The position numbers and the translations under genes are program-made. Shown piece by piece: positions 52,890 to 62,448 of a stretch of DNA of 64,000 nucleotides (position 1 is the first letter of the stretch; each line of letters opens with the position of its first letter). Where the stretch lies: positions 310,001 to 374,000 of the forward strand of contig NZ_QQGD01000002.1 in assembly GCF_003490935.1 (NCBI RefSeq), in the 5' to 3' direction. The notes under the pieces were generated by a model. It searched no databases. It was given only the letters and a program-made list of their open reading frames with translations, and was not told where the DNA came from. The DNA comes from Haemophilus haemolyticus_M. Lineage in GTDB: Bacteria; Pseudomonadota; Gammaproteobacteria; Enterobacterales; Pasteurellaceae.

Positions 52890-54134
52890 TTATTTTTGTG
52901 GCTCAGCTTTTGCCGGTTGAGGTTCTTGTTTTTTTGGTGCAGATACTTCTGTTGCCGAGCCTTCAGCTTTAGGCATAGTTTCAATAGCTTTATCCGCTTC
53001 GATTTCCACCTTTTGAACATCTAACGACGCACGATTAAGATATTTATCAAGCAAGGTCAAACTTTGTAATTGCCCTGGCACATCTACATAAATAGACGAA
53101 TCAGCCAGCTCATCTACTGATTTTAAGAAATTTTGTGTCACTTCTGCATTCGTATCAAAATAGCTACGAACCCACGAAGCAACCGCATCTAAAGATTGTT
53201 TATAAAGTTCATCTTGCTGGCGTGGTACGGCCATAATAGCAAGTTGTAAACGTAAACGAATATTCTCACGAAGATAAATATCTTGGTTTGGCGCAAGTAA
53301 TTCTTTTTTATCCGCACTTTGTTTTGGCGAAATACGAATGAAGTGATTTAGGAAAGAAGTTGCACTCTTTTCCACATTTTGCTGCCAATCTGCAATATCA
53401 TCAGATAATTTACCGCTCTTTTCTGGCGCTTCATCAAAATTCACATTCAACGCTTGTAATTCATCCACAGTATTGGCAAGCTGTGAAAGTTTTTGCATTA
53501 CTGCATTTTGGTCTACGCTTGAAAGTGAAAGAAGTTGTTTTAAATCTTGGTTGATTGCAGTACGAATCGCATTCGCTTGTGAATTATTTACCTTAACGAG
53601 AGTTTCATCAGCCAATTTTAATAAAGAAATGGCTGTATCAACATCGTTATCTAAAACAAGTTTACGTAAGGCATTGTTTAATAAGAAATCTGCTTCGGAA
53701 AATAACCAGTCACTCGGTTGTTGTGCACCAACAAGTTGACTAACTTGTTTTACTTGAGATTGTAACGCAGTAATTTCGCCTGTTTTGCCTGCAACTAATT
53801 GCTCAAGTTGCTCGATTTTATCTTGTGCGGTTTTTAAGCCTTGTTCTAATTGTGTAACCTGTCCACTATTATCAGACACAGGGGCAGAAACAGCCACACC
53901 ACTTTGGCTTTCAAGTGCGGTTAATTTTTGCTGAATTTCAACTACTTGTTGCTGACCAAAATAATAACCAGCTCCACCTACACCTAGCGCAATGAGAATC
54001 GCCAATAAACTCAATGCTGTGCCCGTTTTTTTCACAATAGTTTGTGGAACTGGCTGTATCGTTTCTGTTTTTTCAACCACTTTTGGCGTATCACCAACTT
54101 GTTCAGTGATGTCGTTATCTTGATCTTTTGCCAT
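52890..54134 (-). CDS. hemX: HemX-like membrane protein
   Basis: 414-aa protein with one transmembrane helix (TALSLLAILIALGVGGAGYYFG, about 38-60), a coiled coil (LTALESQSG to VSQLVGA), and a helical periplasmic domain (SDWLFSEADFLLNNALRKL is a conserved HemX segment). It is often annotated as uroporphyrinogen methyltransferase, but the methylase domain is not present. Its tail is Ala/Pro/Lys-rich. First gene of the hemX-hemY pair, divergent from cyaA. Confidence 0.9.
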   Translation of the reverse strand: MAKDQDNDITEQVGDTPKVVEKTETIQPVPQTIVKKTGTALSLLAILIALGVGGAGYYFGQQQVVEIQQKLTALESQSGVAVSAPVSDNSGQVTQLEQGLKTAQDKIEQLEQLVAGKTGEITALQSQVKQVSQLVGAQQPSDWLFSEADFLLNNALRKLVLDNDVDTAISLLKLADETLVKVNNSQANAIRTAINQDLKQLLSLSSVDQNAVMQKLSQLANTVDELQALNVNFDEAPEKSGKLSDDIADWQQNVEKSATSFLNHFIRISPKQSADKKELLAPNQDIYLRENIRLRLQLAIMAVPRQQDELYKQSLDAVASWVRSYFDTNAEVTQNFLKSVDELADSSIYVDVPGQLQSLTLLDKYLNRASLDVQKVEIEADKAIETMPKAEGSATEVSAPKKQEPQPAKAEPQK

Positions 54135-54499
54135 ATCAATTCCTTAATAAGTCAGATTGAATAAGTTAATGTACTCGCTTTAATAAGAAAAATACCGAGC
54201 AGTCGCCAATGGTAAAAATATAGATTCTCATATCAGCGAAATTAAGCCATTTACGCAATAAATTTGTTGGCTATCCTATCACTCTTAGGTTAAAAAGTCA
54301 TTTTGATTGTTGATATAAGAAACACCTCAGATATGAGAAATCGCATTAAAAATAAGATTTTTAGTCATTTATTTTGCGTTCTAATAATTTAAAATCTCTG
54401 ATTCTTCACAAACTGTGATTTGCATCACAATTTTTTGCATTTATACTCCCTAAGTGGTAAATTGTTCGCCAATTTTTGTTGTTCTGGTAGGGACACCAC
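54135..54499. promoter_or_regulatory. hemX-cyaA divergent intergenic region
   Basis: 365 bases, AT-rich. Nothing protein-coding is seen. The cyaA-proximal part holds the CRP site (54414-54429) and TATACT box; the hemX-proximal part should hold the hemX promoter, which I could not assign. Confidence 0.5.
54414..54429. promoter_or_regulatory. CRP-cAMP site in the cyaA promoter
   Basis: TGTGATTTGCATCACA is a consensus CRP palindrome. A TATACT box at 54442-54447 places it over the -35 region, which suggests repression by CRP, that is, feedback on cAMP synthesis. Confidence 0.85.
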
Positions 54500-57031
54500 G
54501 TGGAATGTAATCTAGCACAAGCAAAACAATGGGTTAGCGCTTTGGATCAACGCCGTTTTGAGCGTGCATTACAAGGTTCAGGCGATGCATTCCAACACGT
54601 TTTAGCGGTTGTTCCTTTACTTTTACACCTAAACCATCCGCAACTTCCAGGCTATGTTATTCACGCCCCCTCAGGTATTGCAAGTTTCCTCGCATCTGAT
54701 TATCAAAAAAAATGGCTCACCAATGAATACGGTATTCACTATGCCGATCATAAGTCTTCAACACTCAAAAGTGCGGTAAATTTTCACGAAGTTTTACCAC
54801 CAATTCTAGGCGTTTATTTAATGGGTAGCTTTGGCTCAATAAGTCAAACCTCTTCTTCAGATCTTGATACTTGGATTTGTGTCCGTGATGACCTCCCCCC
54901 AGATGAACACGCTCTTCTTATCCAAAAAACTAAACGAATTAGTGAATGGGCAATGCAATTTAATGTGGAAATTAATTTTTATTTGATGGATCAACAACGT
55001 TTCCGCAATGAACATTATGCTGACCCACTCACTGTTGAAAATAGCGGCTCTGCGCAATATATGTTGTTGCTTGATGAGTTCTATCGCTCCGCCGTACGCT
55101 TGGCAGGTAAACCTTTACTTTGGTTGCATTTATGGGTAGAAAATGAAAAAGACTATGAAAAAGAGGTCGCTCGTTTAATTACGGAAGGGGAAATTGATCC
55201 AAATGATTGGGTAGATTTCGGCGGTTTAGGACAATTTTCTGCAAATGAATATTTCGGTGCCAGCTTATGGCATCTTTATAAAGGGATTGATTCGCCTTAT
55301 AAATCTGTGCTCAAAATTTTGTTGTTAGAAGCCTATTCCAAAGAATATCCAAACACTTGCTTAATTGCCCGCACTTTTAAGCGAGATTTACTTGCAGGTA
55401 ATATCAATCCTGATCACCATTTTGATCCTTACATTGCCATTCTTGCAAAAGTAACCCGATATTTAACCGCACTTTCTGAATTTAAACGTTTGGATTTTGT
55501 GCGCCGTTGTTTCTATGTAAAAGCAACAGAAGATCTTGCGCGTTACCAAACTAATAATTGGCGTATTCGTTATATGGAAATCCTTGCGCAAGAATGGGGA
55601 TGGTCTGCAGAAACGGTGAAACACCTCAATAAGCGTCCATTCTGGAAAATTAAGGATGTAAAAGAAAACCACGATAACATAATGAAATTTTTAATGTTGA
55701 GCTATCGCAATTTAGTGGAATTTGCGCGAAAGCATCATATTCACTCGAGCGTCGTGCCACAAGATATCAACATTCTTTCTCGTAAACTTTATACTGCTTT
55801 TGAAGAACTTCCTGGCAAAGTGTCCTTACTCAACACACAGATATCTCACAATTTATCAGAAGCACACCTGACTTTTGTGGAAGTTTGCGGCAATAAACAT
55901 TTTAAAGATGGTTGGTATCTTATCAATCAACCAACGCACCATATTATGTTCTCCAAAGAACGAGTCATTGAATACGGGGAAAGCCTGAATAAATTAGTTT
56001 CTTGGGCTTATTTCAATCATTTACTCACAGAAAAAACCGAATTGTCAATTTTTAGCAAGAATGTGACTTTAAATACATTACAACGCTTTGTCACTAACTT
56101 GCGTCAGTCTTTTCCAAGCACCATCGCCAAGCAACCCAAAAACAGCGATTTATTGAACCAATGCGAAATTCGTAGCTTGTTTATTGCCATAAATCTCACC
56201 ACAGATCCAACATCCAAAGTAGAAGAAGTGTTAACGGGTATTTCATCGCGAGATTTATTTAGTTTTGGATCGCTCGAACAAAGCCTTGTAGGCAGTATCG
56301 ATTTTACTTATCGCAATGTGTGGAACGAAATCCGAACGCTCCATTTTGAAGGGCAAAATGCCATTTTGCTTGCACTAAAAGTGCTTTCTAACAAAATTTA
56401 TCGTGGCGTTAATCGCCCAGATTCCATCCAAGTATATTGTTATAGCGAACGTTATCGCCAAGATTTACGCCAATTAGTGATGGGATTAGTCAATCGATGC
56501 GTTAGCATCCAAGTAGGTGATATTCAACAACCTTGTCAAACATCACGCTTACGCGTAGCGGGTAAAAACTGGCAATTATTTTTTGAAGATCGCGGGATTA
56601 GCTTACAAGAAATCGGAAATGAATCTGTCTGTAATGAAGCTGAAAGTGCGGTGGATTTTGACGAAGTTTTACAAACGCCAATTGAAGATGGCGAGACAAG
56701 CCAAGAAAGTCGTCGCTATCCGCCAGAAATGGATGCCTTCGCAAGTGAAGGATTCCTACAATTCTTTTTTGAAGATAATTCCGATCACAGCTTCAATGTT
56801 TACATTTTAGATGAATCTAATCGTCTCGAAATCTATCGCCACTGCGATGGTGAAAAAGATGAAAAAGTGCGGGAAATTAATCAACTTTATCAAAACGCTA
56901 AACAGGAAGGCGATAAAAATCCTTACAATATCGTTCAACGTAATTTTAACTACCCTCAATTTTATCAACTAAAAAATGGAAAAAATGGCATATCCATTGT
57001 GCCGTTTAAATTCAGCTCAATGAATAAGTAA
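54500..57031 (+). CDS. cyaA: Class I adenylate cyclase
   Basis: Makes cAMP, the co-activator of CRP, which in H. influenzae controls competence and sugar use. The start is GTG (protein MECNLAQAKQWVSALDQRRF), preceded by GTAGGGACACC. The catalytic nucleotidyltransferase core has MGSFGSISQTSSSDLDTWI (about 106-124). The C-terminal half is the glucose-sensitive regulatory part with the phosphorylation-responsive region. 843 aa, complete. Confidence 0.97.
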   Translation: MECNLAQAKQWVSALDQRRFERALQGSGDAFQHVLAVVPLLLHLNHPQLPGYVIHAPSGIASFLASDYQKKWLTNEYGIHYADHKSSTLKSAVNFHEVLPPILGVYLMGSFGSISQTSSSDLDTWICVRDDLPPDEHALLIQKTKRISEWAMQFNVEINFYLMDQQRFRNEHYADPLTVENSGSAQYMLLLDEFYRSAVRLAGKPLLWLHLWVENEKDYEKEVARLITEGEIDPNDWVDFGGLGQFSANEYFGASLWHLYKGIDSPYKSVLKILLLEAYSKEYPNTCLIARTFKRDLLAGNINPDHHFDPYIAILAKVTRYLTALSEFKRLDFVRRCFYVKATEDLARYQTNNWRIRYMEILAQEWGWSAETVKHLNKRPFWKIKDVKENHDNIMKFLMLSYRNLVEFARKHHIHSSVVPQDINILSRKLYTAFEELPGKVSLLNTQISHNLSEAHLTFVEVCGNKHFKDGWYLINQPTHHIMFSKERVIEYGESLNKLVSWAYFNHLLTEKTELSIFSKNVTLNTLQRFVTNLRQSFPSTIAKQPKNSDLLNQCEIRSLFIAINLTTDPTSKVEEVLTGISSRDLFSFGSLEQSLVGSIDFTYRNVWNEIRTLHFEGQNAILLALKVLSNKIYRGVNRPDSIQVYCYSERYRQDLRQLVMGLVNRCVSIQVGDIQQPCQTSRLRVAGKNWQLFFEDRGISLQEIGNESVCNEAESAVDFDEVLQTPIEDGETSQESRRYPPEMDAFASEGFLQFFFEDNSDHSFNVYILDESNRLEIYRHCDGEKDEKVREINQLYQNAKQEGDKNPYNIVQRNFNYPQFYQLKNGKNGISIVPFKFSSMNK

Positions 57032-57160
57032 TATCCTCGTTAAAAATTATTTCTAGCCTGTTTCACTTTTGTTTTTAATAGATCTTTCCGTACATACACA
57101 AATTCAGCTATGATTAACATATATAAACGCGTAGTCTGAAAGCAGGCAACAGGAGGAAAA

Positions 57161-57964
57161 ATGACATTAGATGTGTGGCAACATATTCGCCAAGAAGCCA
57201 AAGAACTTGCCGAAAACGAACCTATGCTTGCCAGTTTTTTTCATTCTACGATTTTAAAACATCAAAATCTGGGCGGAGCGCTAAGTTATTTGTTGGCTAA
57301 CAAATTAGCCAATCCTATCATGCCGGCTATTTCTCTCCGAGAAATTATTGAGGAAGCCTATCAAGCCAATCCTTCGATCATTGATTGTGCTGCTTGCGAT
57401 ATTCAAGCTGTTCGCCACCGAGACCCCGCTGTGGAATTATGGTCCACTCCATTGCTTTATTTAAAAGGTTTCCATGCGATTCAAAGTTATCGAATCACCC
57501 ATTATTTATGGAATCAAAATCGTAAATCCCTTGCCCTTTATCTACAAAACCAAATTTCCGTGGCTTTCGATGTCGATATTCACCCAGCGGCGAAAATTGG
57601 TCACGGCATCATGTTCGACCACGCAACAGGTATTGTTGTGGGGGAAACATCTGTAATCGAAAATGATGTTTCAATTTTGCAAGGCGTAACGCTTGGCGGT
57701 ACGGGAAAAGAATCAGGCGATCGTCATCCAAAAGTACGCGAGGGTGTCATGATTGGGGCGGGAGCAAAAATTCTCGGTAATATTGAAGTGGGTAAATATG
57801 CCAAAATTGGGGCAAATTCTGTTGTGCTTCACCCTGTGCCGGAATATGCCACAGCCGCGGGTGTGCCAGCTCGTATAGTGAGTCAAGATAAAGCGGCAAA
57901 ACCTGCTTTTGATATGAACCAATATTTTATCGGCATTGATGATGGAATGAATTTAAACATATAA
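57161..57964 (+). CDS. cysE: Serine O-acetyltransferase
   Basis: Makes O-acetylserine, the cysteine precursor. The N-terminal helical domain (EPMLASFFHSTILKHQNLGGALSYLLANKL) is followed by a left-handed beta-helix of hexapeptide repeats (IHPAAKIGHGIMFDHATGIV, GATVGGTGKE-like GVTLGGTGKESG). The C-terminal tail binds cysteine synthase. At 267 aa it is complete; GGAGG precedes the ATG. The aroE-like gene begins 9 bases downstream, so they share an operon. Confidence 0.96.
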   Translation: MTLDVWQHIRQEAKELAENEPMLASFFHSTILKHQNLGGALSYLLANKLANPIMPAISLREIIEEAYQANPSIIDCAACDIQAVRHRDPAVELWSTPLLYLKGFHAIQSYRITHYLWNQNRKSLALYLQNQISVAFDVDIHPAAKIGHGIMFDHATGIVVGETSVIENDVSILQGVTLGGTGKESGDRHPKVREGVMIGAGAKILGNIEVGKYAKIGANSVVLHPVPEYATAAGVPARIVSQDKAAKPAFDMNQYFIGIDDGMNLNI

Positions 57965-57973
57965 GGAGACACC

Positions 57974-58789
57974 ATGATCAACAAAGATACCCAACTCTGC
58001 ATGTCTTTATCTGGTCGCCCGGGTAATTTCGGTACAACCTTTCACAATTATTTGTACGATAAACTAGGCTTGAATTTCATTTATAAAGCCTTCACCACGC
58101 AAGATATTGAACACGCAATCAAAGGCGTGCGAGCATTAGGTATTCGTGGTTGTGCAGTGTCAATGCCATTCAAAGAAGTTTGCATTCCGTTTTTAGATGA
58201 GATTCATCCATCAGCACAAGCTATTGAATCCGTAAACACCATCGTGAACGATAATGGCTTTTTGCATGCATATAACACTGATTATATTGCCATCGTAAAA
58301 TTAATTGAAAAATATCACTTAAATAAAAATGCTAAAGTCATTGTTCATGGCAGTGGGGGTATGGCAAAAGCCGTTGTGGCGGCCTTTAAAAATTCAGGTT
58401 TTGAGAAGTTAAAAATTTACGCACGCAACGTAAAAACAGGTCAATATCTCGCCGCACTTTATGGCTACGAATACATTGATTCTTTAGAAAACCAACAGGC
58501 AGACATTTTAGTCAATGTTACGCCAATCGGCATGAAAGGGAGCAAGGAAGAAATGGATTTAGCCTTTCCAAAAGCACTCATTGATAATGCTAGTATCGCG
58601 TTTGATGTAGTGGCTATTCCTGCTGAAACACCCTTTATTCGTTATGCTCAATCACAAGGAAAACAAACCATTTCTGGCGCAGAAGTGATTGTGCTTCAGG
58701 CTGTAGAACAATTTGAACTTTACACACATCAACGCCCAAGCGATGAATTAATAGCGGAAGCTGCGGCGTTTGCTCGAACAAAATCTTAA
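57974..58789 (+). CDS. Shikimate dehydrogenase-like protein
   Basis: 271-aa protein of the AroE superfamily, the SdhL type described in Haemophilus. The substrate-side motif SMPFKEVCIPFLD resembles the AroE NxPxK motif but with Ser-Met-Pro-Phe-Lys. The Rossmann part has VIVHGSGGMAKAVVAAFKNSG, then INVTPIGM-like LVNVTPIGMKG. AroE proper is probably encoded elsewhere; the substrate here may differ. Operon partner of cysE. Terminated by a dyad shared with lpxH. Confidence 0.88.
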   Translation: MINKDTQLCMSLSGRPGNFGTTFHNYLYDKLGLNFIYKAFTTQDIEHAIKGVRALGIRGCAVSMPFKEVCIPFLDEIHPSAQAIESVNTIVNDNGFLHAYNTDYIAIVKLIEKYHLNKNAKVIVHGSGGMAKAVVAAFKNSGFEKLKIYARNVKTGQYLAALYGYEYIDSLENQQADILVNVTPIGMKGSKEEMDLAFPKALIDNASIAFDVVAIPAETPFIRYAQSQGKQTISGAEVIVLQAVEQFELYTHQRPSDELIAEAAAFARTKS

Positions 58790-58795
58790 CATCAA

Positions 58796-58821
58796 AAGTG
58801 CGGTGATTTTTCACCGCACTT
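58796..58821. terminator. Bidirectional uptake-signal dyad terminator
   Basis: AAGTGCGGTGA pairs exactly with TCACCGCACTT around a 4-base loop, between the convergent aroE-like gene and lpxH. Confidence 0.9.
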
Positions 58822-59535
58822 CTAATCTTTCATAAAACCAAATTCTCCGCTTTCATCCATTTTTAAAATTGATGCGTAATTTTTTCGCCAATCCCCTAAT
58901 ACAATTCGTGTAAATCCTGCTTGTTGATGAATCGCCTCACGGTGTGTGTGTCCGTGAATTAATAAATTTACACCAAACTCTTGTACTTTTTCTGTCGTAA
59001 AGGCTTGATTTACATCCATGATTTCCTGCGATTTGGCTTGTTTATCTTGATTACTCTTTGCTCGAATTTTCTCCGCAATTTTCACCCGCACTTTTAATGG
59101 CAAGCACAAAAACAAATGCTGCAACCATTTTTGATGAACTCTACGGCGAAATTGTTGATAAGCCTCATCATCAATGCAAAGCGTATCGCCATGACAAAGT
59201 AAGATTTTTTTATCATAAAGTGTGATCAATTGATAATCAGGTAAAAACTGAACACCTGTATCTTTCGCAAAACGTTCACCAATCAAGAAATCACGATTGC
59301 CGTGCTGAAAATAACATTGCACACCTTGATTACTTACAGACTTAATTAAATCTTTAACTTGTTGAATCAATGTAGATTGCTCGTCATCACCAATCCAAAA
59401 ATCAAAAAGATCACCCAAAATGTAAAGCCGTTCAGCCTGTGGGGCAAGATTCTGCATAAAATTGACAAAAAGTGCGGTCAATTCAGGCCGATTTTCGCTT
59501 AGATGCAAATCAGAAATAAAATAGCTATGTTTCAT
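58822..59535 (-). CDS. lpxH: UDP-2,3-diacylglucosamine hydrolase
   Basis: Makes lipid X in lipid A synthesis. Calcineurin-type metallophosphoesterase motifs are in order: SDLHLSE (about 8-14), LGDLFDFWIGDDE (about 40-52), HGNRDFLIG (about 79-87), CHGDTLCIDD (about 114-123) and HGHTHREAIH (about 195-204). 237 aa, complete. Diverges from plsC. Confidence 0.97.
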   Translation of the reverse strand: MKHSYFISDLHLSENRPELTALFVNFMQNLAPQAERLYILGDLFDFWIGDDEQSTLIQQVKDLIKSVSNQGVQCYFQHGNRDFLIGERFAKDTGVQFLPDYQLITLYDKKILLCHGDTLCIDDEAYQQFRRRVHQKWLQHLFLCLPLKVRVKIAEKIRAKSNQDKQAKSQEIMDVNQAFTTEKVQEFGVNLLIHGHTHREAIHQQAGFTRIVLGDWRKNYASILKMDESGEFGFMKD

Positions 59536-59620
59536 AAAAATTCCACGATTTTTGTTTAGATTAGCACATATTGATATTGAATTTGCTATACTTTAATGAA
59601 ATTTTGTATAGGACATCCTC

Positions 59621-60343
59621 ATGTTAAAACTACTTCGAATTTTCCTCGTATTAATCTGCTGTATTCTAATTTGTGTACTGGGTACGATTTATTCTTTTAT
59701 CCGCTTTAAAAATCCAAGCAACGTAGGCATTGTTGCACGTTGGTTTGGACGCTTATATCCACTTTTTGGCTTAAAAGTAGAACATCGTGTTCCTCAAAAT
59801 CAAGAGCAGATTGGACGTGCCATTTATATCGGTAATCACCAAAACAATTATGATATGGTGACAATCTCTTATATGGTGCAACCTCGCACAGTAAGTGTGG
59901 GTAAAAAAAGTTTAATTTGGATTCCCTTCTTCGGCATTCTGTATTGGGTAACGGGCAATATTTTCTTGGATAGAGAAAACCGCACAAAAGCACACAGTAC
60001 GATGTCGCAGCTCGCACGACGAATTAATGAAGATAATTTATCTATTTGGATGTTCCCGGAAGGCACTCGCAGTCGTGGTCGCGGTTTATTACCCTTTAAA
60101 ACGGGTGCATTCCATGCGGCAATTTCAGCAGGCGTGCCGATTATTCCTGTGGTTTGCTCAACCACTCATAATAGAATTAATTTAAATCGTTGGGATAATG
60201 GCAAAGTAATTTGCGAAATAATGGAGCCAATTGATGTTTCAGGCTATACCAAAGACAATGTTCGAGATCTTGCGGCTTATTGTCATGATCTAATGGAAAA
60301 ACGCATTGCCGAACTTGATGAAGAGATAGCAAAAGGAAACTAA
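59621..60343 (+). CDS. plsC: 1-acyl-sn-glycerol-3-phosphate acyltransferase
   Basis: Second acylation of phosphatidic acid synthesis, at the inner membrane. The N-terminal helix (IFLVLICCILICVLGTIYSF) precedes GNHQNNYDMV (H-x4-D, about 71-80), then MFPEGTRSRGRGLLPFKTGAF (about 146-166). 240 aa, complete. ftsP begins 1 base after its stop, so the two are coupled. Confidence 0.96.
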   Translation: MLKLLRIFLVLICCILICVLGTIYSFIRFKNPSNVGIVARWFGRLYPLFGLKVEHRVPQNQEQIGRAIYIGNHQNNYDMVTISYMVQPRTVSVGKKSLIWIPFFGILYWVTGNIFLDRENRTKAHSTMSQLARRINEDNLSIWMFPEGTRSRGRGLLPFKTGAFHAAISAGVPIIPVVCSTTHNRINLNRWDNGKVICEIMEPIDVSGYTKDNVRDLAAYCHDLMEKRIAELDEEIAKGN

Positions 60344-60344
60344 A

Positions 60345-61754
60345 ATGCCACGCCTTTCCCGCCGTCAATTATTAAAAACAGCTGCGATTTCTACCGCACT
60401 TTCCACCGTGCCCGCACCATTGTTAGCGGCAAGCCGTGAAAAATTAGTTGTGCCGCCACTAATCGAAGTTCGCCGCGGTCGCCCAATTGTATTAACCATG
60501 CAGGAAATGAATTATCCCCTAGATGGCTCACACAATGTGACAGTATGGGGGTTCAACGGTAATTATCTTGGCCCAACCATTAAAATCAAATCAGGTAGCT
60601 TTGCCAAACTTAATTATCATAACAATTTGCCACAATCAGTTGCCTTGTCTATTCAAGGTTTACAAGCATCAGGTGAACTGTTTGGTGGCGCAGCTAGAAT
60701 ACTAAAAAAAGGCGAGTCTTGGGCCCCCATCGTGCCTATTGAACAACCCGCAGCAAGCTGTTGGTATCGTTCCGCGACATTAGCCAACTCAGCCTATCAA
60801 ACCTATCGAGGCTTAGCTGGAATGTGGTTAATTGAAGATGACCAAAGCTTAAAAGCGAATCTTCCCAATAAATACGGCGTAGATGACATTCCATTGATTT
60901 TACAAGACATGGAATTTAACAATGATGGTCTCCAATTATTCAAACAAAATCAACCGCACTTTGTAGGCAATCGCTTGTTGGTGAATGGTATTGAAGCACC
61001 ATATTTAGATGTCGCACGGGGCTGGATTCGTTTACGTTTGCTCAATGCCTCATTAGCTCGTGCTTATGATTTACGCTTGGATAATGATCAAGAAATGCTA
61101 CTTATCGCACAAGATTTAGGTTTCTTACCAAAAGCTAAATCAGTCAAATCTTTGGTTCTCTCGCCAGGAGAACGCGCAGAAATACTGGTTAATATGAATG
61201 AAATTGACAACGTATCTCTCATTAGTGGAAGTAAACGTGGCTTGTACGACAAAATGAAAAATATGTTGATCTCAAGCGATGAACTCTCTGATAACACCGT
61301 CCTTGAATTACGTGCTCAAGGACAACTATCCGCATTTAACAAACAACCGAATCTAACTTTCGAAACGGATGCACCAGCAATGTTGCAGCAAGCCGTAGTC
61401 CAAACTCGAGAATTTAATATTGATGTCACAAACGGCTTAATTAACCAAAGACGTTTTGACCCACGCAAAGTTGATGTAATAGCCCGAAAAGGAACAATTG
61501 AACGCTGGATTTTAAATGCAAGTTTACCTGTTGGATTTACTATTCAAGGTGCCAAATTTATAGTGGAAAGCCAAGGAGAACATCAATTCCAAGCAGAAGA
61601 ATTAGCTTGGAAAGATACAGTTTGGGTAAAAAACAAAACTCAAATTTTAGTGAAATTTGATCAAGTATCTTCTGGCAACTACCCATTCTTATTTGGGGTA
61701 TCGAATTTAATGCTAAAAGATATGGGATGCATTGGCGTACTGATGGTACAATAG
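60345..61754 (+). CDS. ftsP: FtsP/SufI multicopper-oxidase-like division protein
   Basis: Tat-exported periplasmic protein that protects the divisome under stress. The twin-arginine signal is LSRRQLLKTAAIS at the N-terminus (cleavage near PLLAAS). Three cupredoxin-like domains follow (VWGFNGNYLGPTIKIKSG; LLNASLARAYDLRL; PFLFGVSNLMLKDMGCIGVLMV). The copper-binding His sets of true multicopper oxidases are mostly lost, as in SufI. 469 aa, complete. An uptake core lies in the signal-peptide codons. Coupled to plsC, unlike E. coli spacing only in detail. Confidence 0.94.
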   Translation: MPRLSRRQLLKTAAISTALSTVPAPLLAASREKLVVPPLIEVRRGRPIVLTMQEMNYPLDGSHNVTVWGFNGNYLGPTIKIKSGSFAKLNYHNNLPQSVALSIQGLQASGELFGGAARILKKGESWAPIVPIEQPAASCWYRSATLANSAYQTYRGLAGMWLIEDDQSLKANLPNKYGVDDIPLILQDMEFNNDGLQLFKQNQPHFVGNRLLVNGIEAPYLDVARGWIRLRLLNASLARAYDLRLDNDQEMLLIAQDLGFLPKAKSVKSLVLSPGERAEILVNMNEIDNVSLISGSKRGLYDKMKNMLISSDELSDNTVLELRAQGQLSAFNKQPNLTFETDAPAMLQQAVVQTREFNIDVTNGLINQRRFDPRKVDVIARKGTIERWILNASLPVGFTIQGAKFIVESQGEHQFQAEELAWKDTVWVKNKTQILVKFDQVSSGNYPFLFGVSNLMLKDMGCIGVLMVQ

Positions 61755-61818
61755 CGTTAACTATCCCAAAACACTATGAATTTTAATCATTCATACTTTA
61801 TTTAAAGAGGAAATCGTA

Positions 61819-62286
61819 ATGAAAAAATCATTAACATTAGCCGTTCTTTCTTTATGCGCAGCATCATCTGTATTTGCCGCGTCCGATGTTCCACAAGAAC
61901 CGCAACCAACACTTTACCTTTCAACCTATGATATGTCTGGAAAAACTCCAACGGATTTAGGTAAAAAAGATATTTCTCGTTCAGCTAAAGCACACCAACT
62001 TTGCTGGGTAGCTAATGGTAATTTTGCGAAACAAATTACTGTTACCGAAGTCTTTAAATCACCTGAAAAAACAACCTTTGCTGTATCAGAAAATCCAAAT
62101 GCAGTGAAAGTTTCTGAAGATAAAAAGACCCATACAATCACAACAACTCGTGATGCATTAAACCAAGGTAAAACGGTAGTAAATTGCTGGAAATTTGATG
62201 AAAAGGATCCTAGAGGCCAATATACAATCCAAGTTCAAGTAGGTGAGATTGTTTATGACCCGTTGACATTTAACGTTGTAAAATAA
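61819..62286 (+). CDS. Exported protein, 155 aa, function unknown
   Basis: I do not recognise a family. A Sec signal peptide (KKSLTLAVLSLCAASSVFAAS, cleavage near VFAAS) precedes a mature ~135-residue beta-rich domain with two widely spaced Cys (LCWVANGN and VVNCWKFDE), which could form a disulfide in the periplasm. A GAGGAAA ribosome-binding site precedes the ATG, and a terminator follows, so it is monocistronic between ftsP and lptD. Confidence 0.8.
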   Translation: MKKSLTLAVLSLCAASSVFAASDVPQEPQPTLYLSTYDMSGKTPTDLGKKDISRSAKAHQLCWVANGNFAKQITVTEVFKSPEKTTFAVSENPNAVKVSEDKKTHTITTTRDALNQGKTVVNCWKFDEKDPRGQYTIQVQVGEIVYDPLTFNVVK

Positions 62287-62295
62287 GAAAAATAA

Positions 62296-62320
62296 AAACT
62301 CAGCTTTTGCTGAGTTTTTT
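62296..62320 (+). terminator. Terminator of the exported protein gene
   Basis: AAACTCAGC and GCTGAGTTT pair over 9 bp with a TTTT loop and a T tail. Confidence 0.9.
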
Positions 62321-62448
62321 AATTTTATGCAAGTAAAGTTATAGAAAATTCTAGATATATCCCATCAACAGTTTATTGAAAAATATTACTAGCCTTGAGC
62401 TTTTTCCAGTATAATCTGACCAATTTTCTGACAAATTAAAACAAGACG

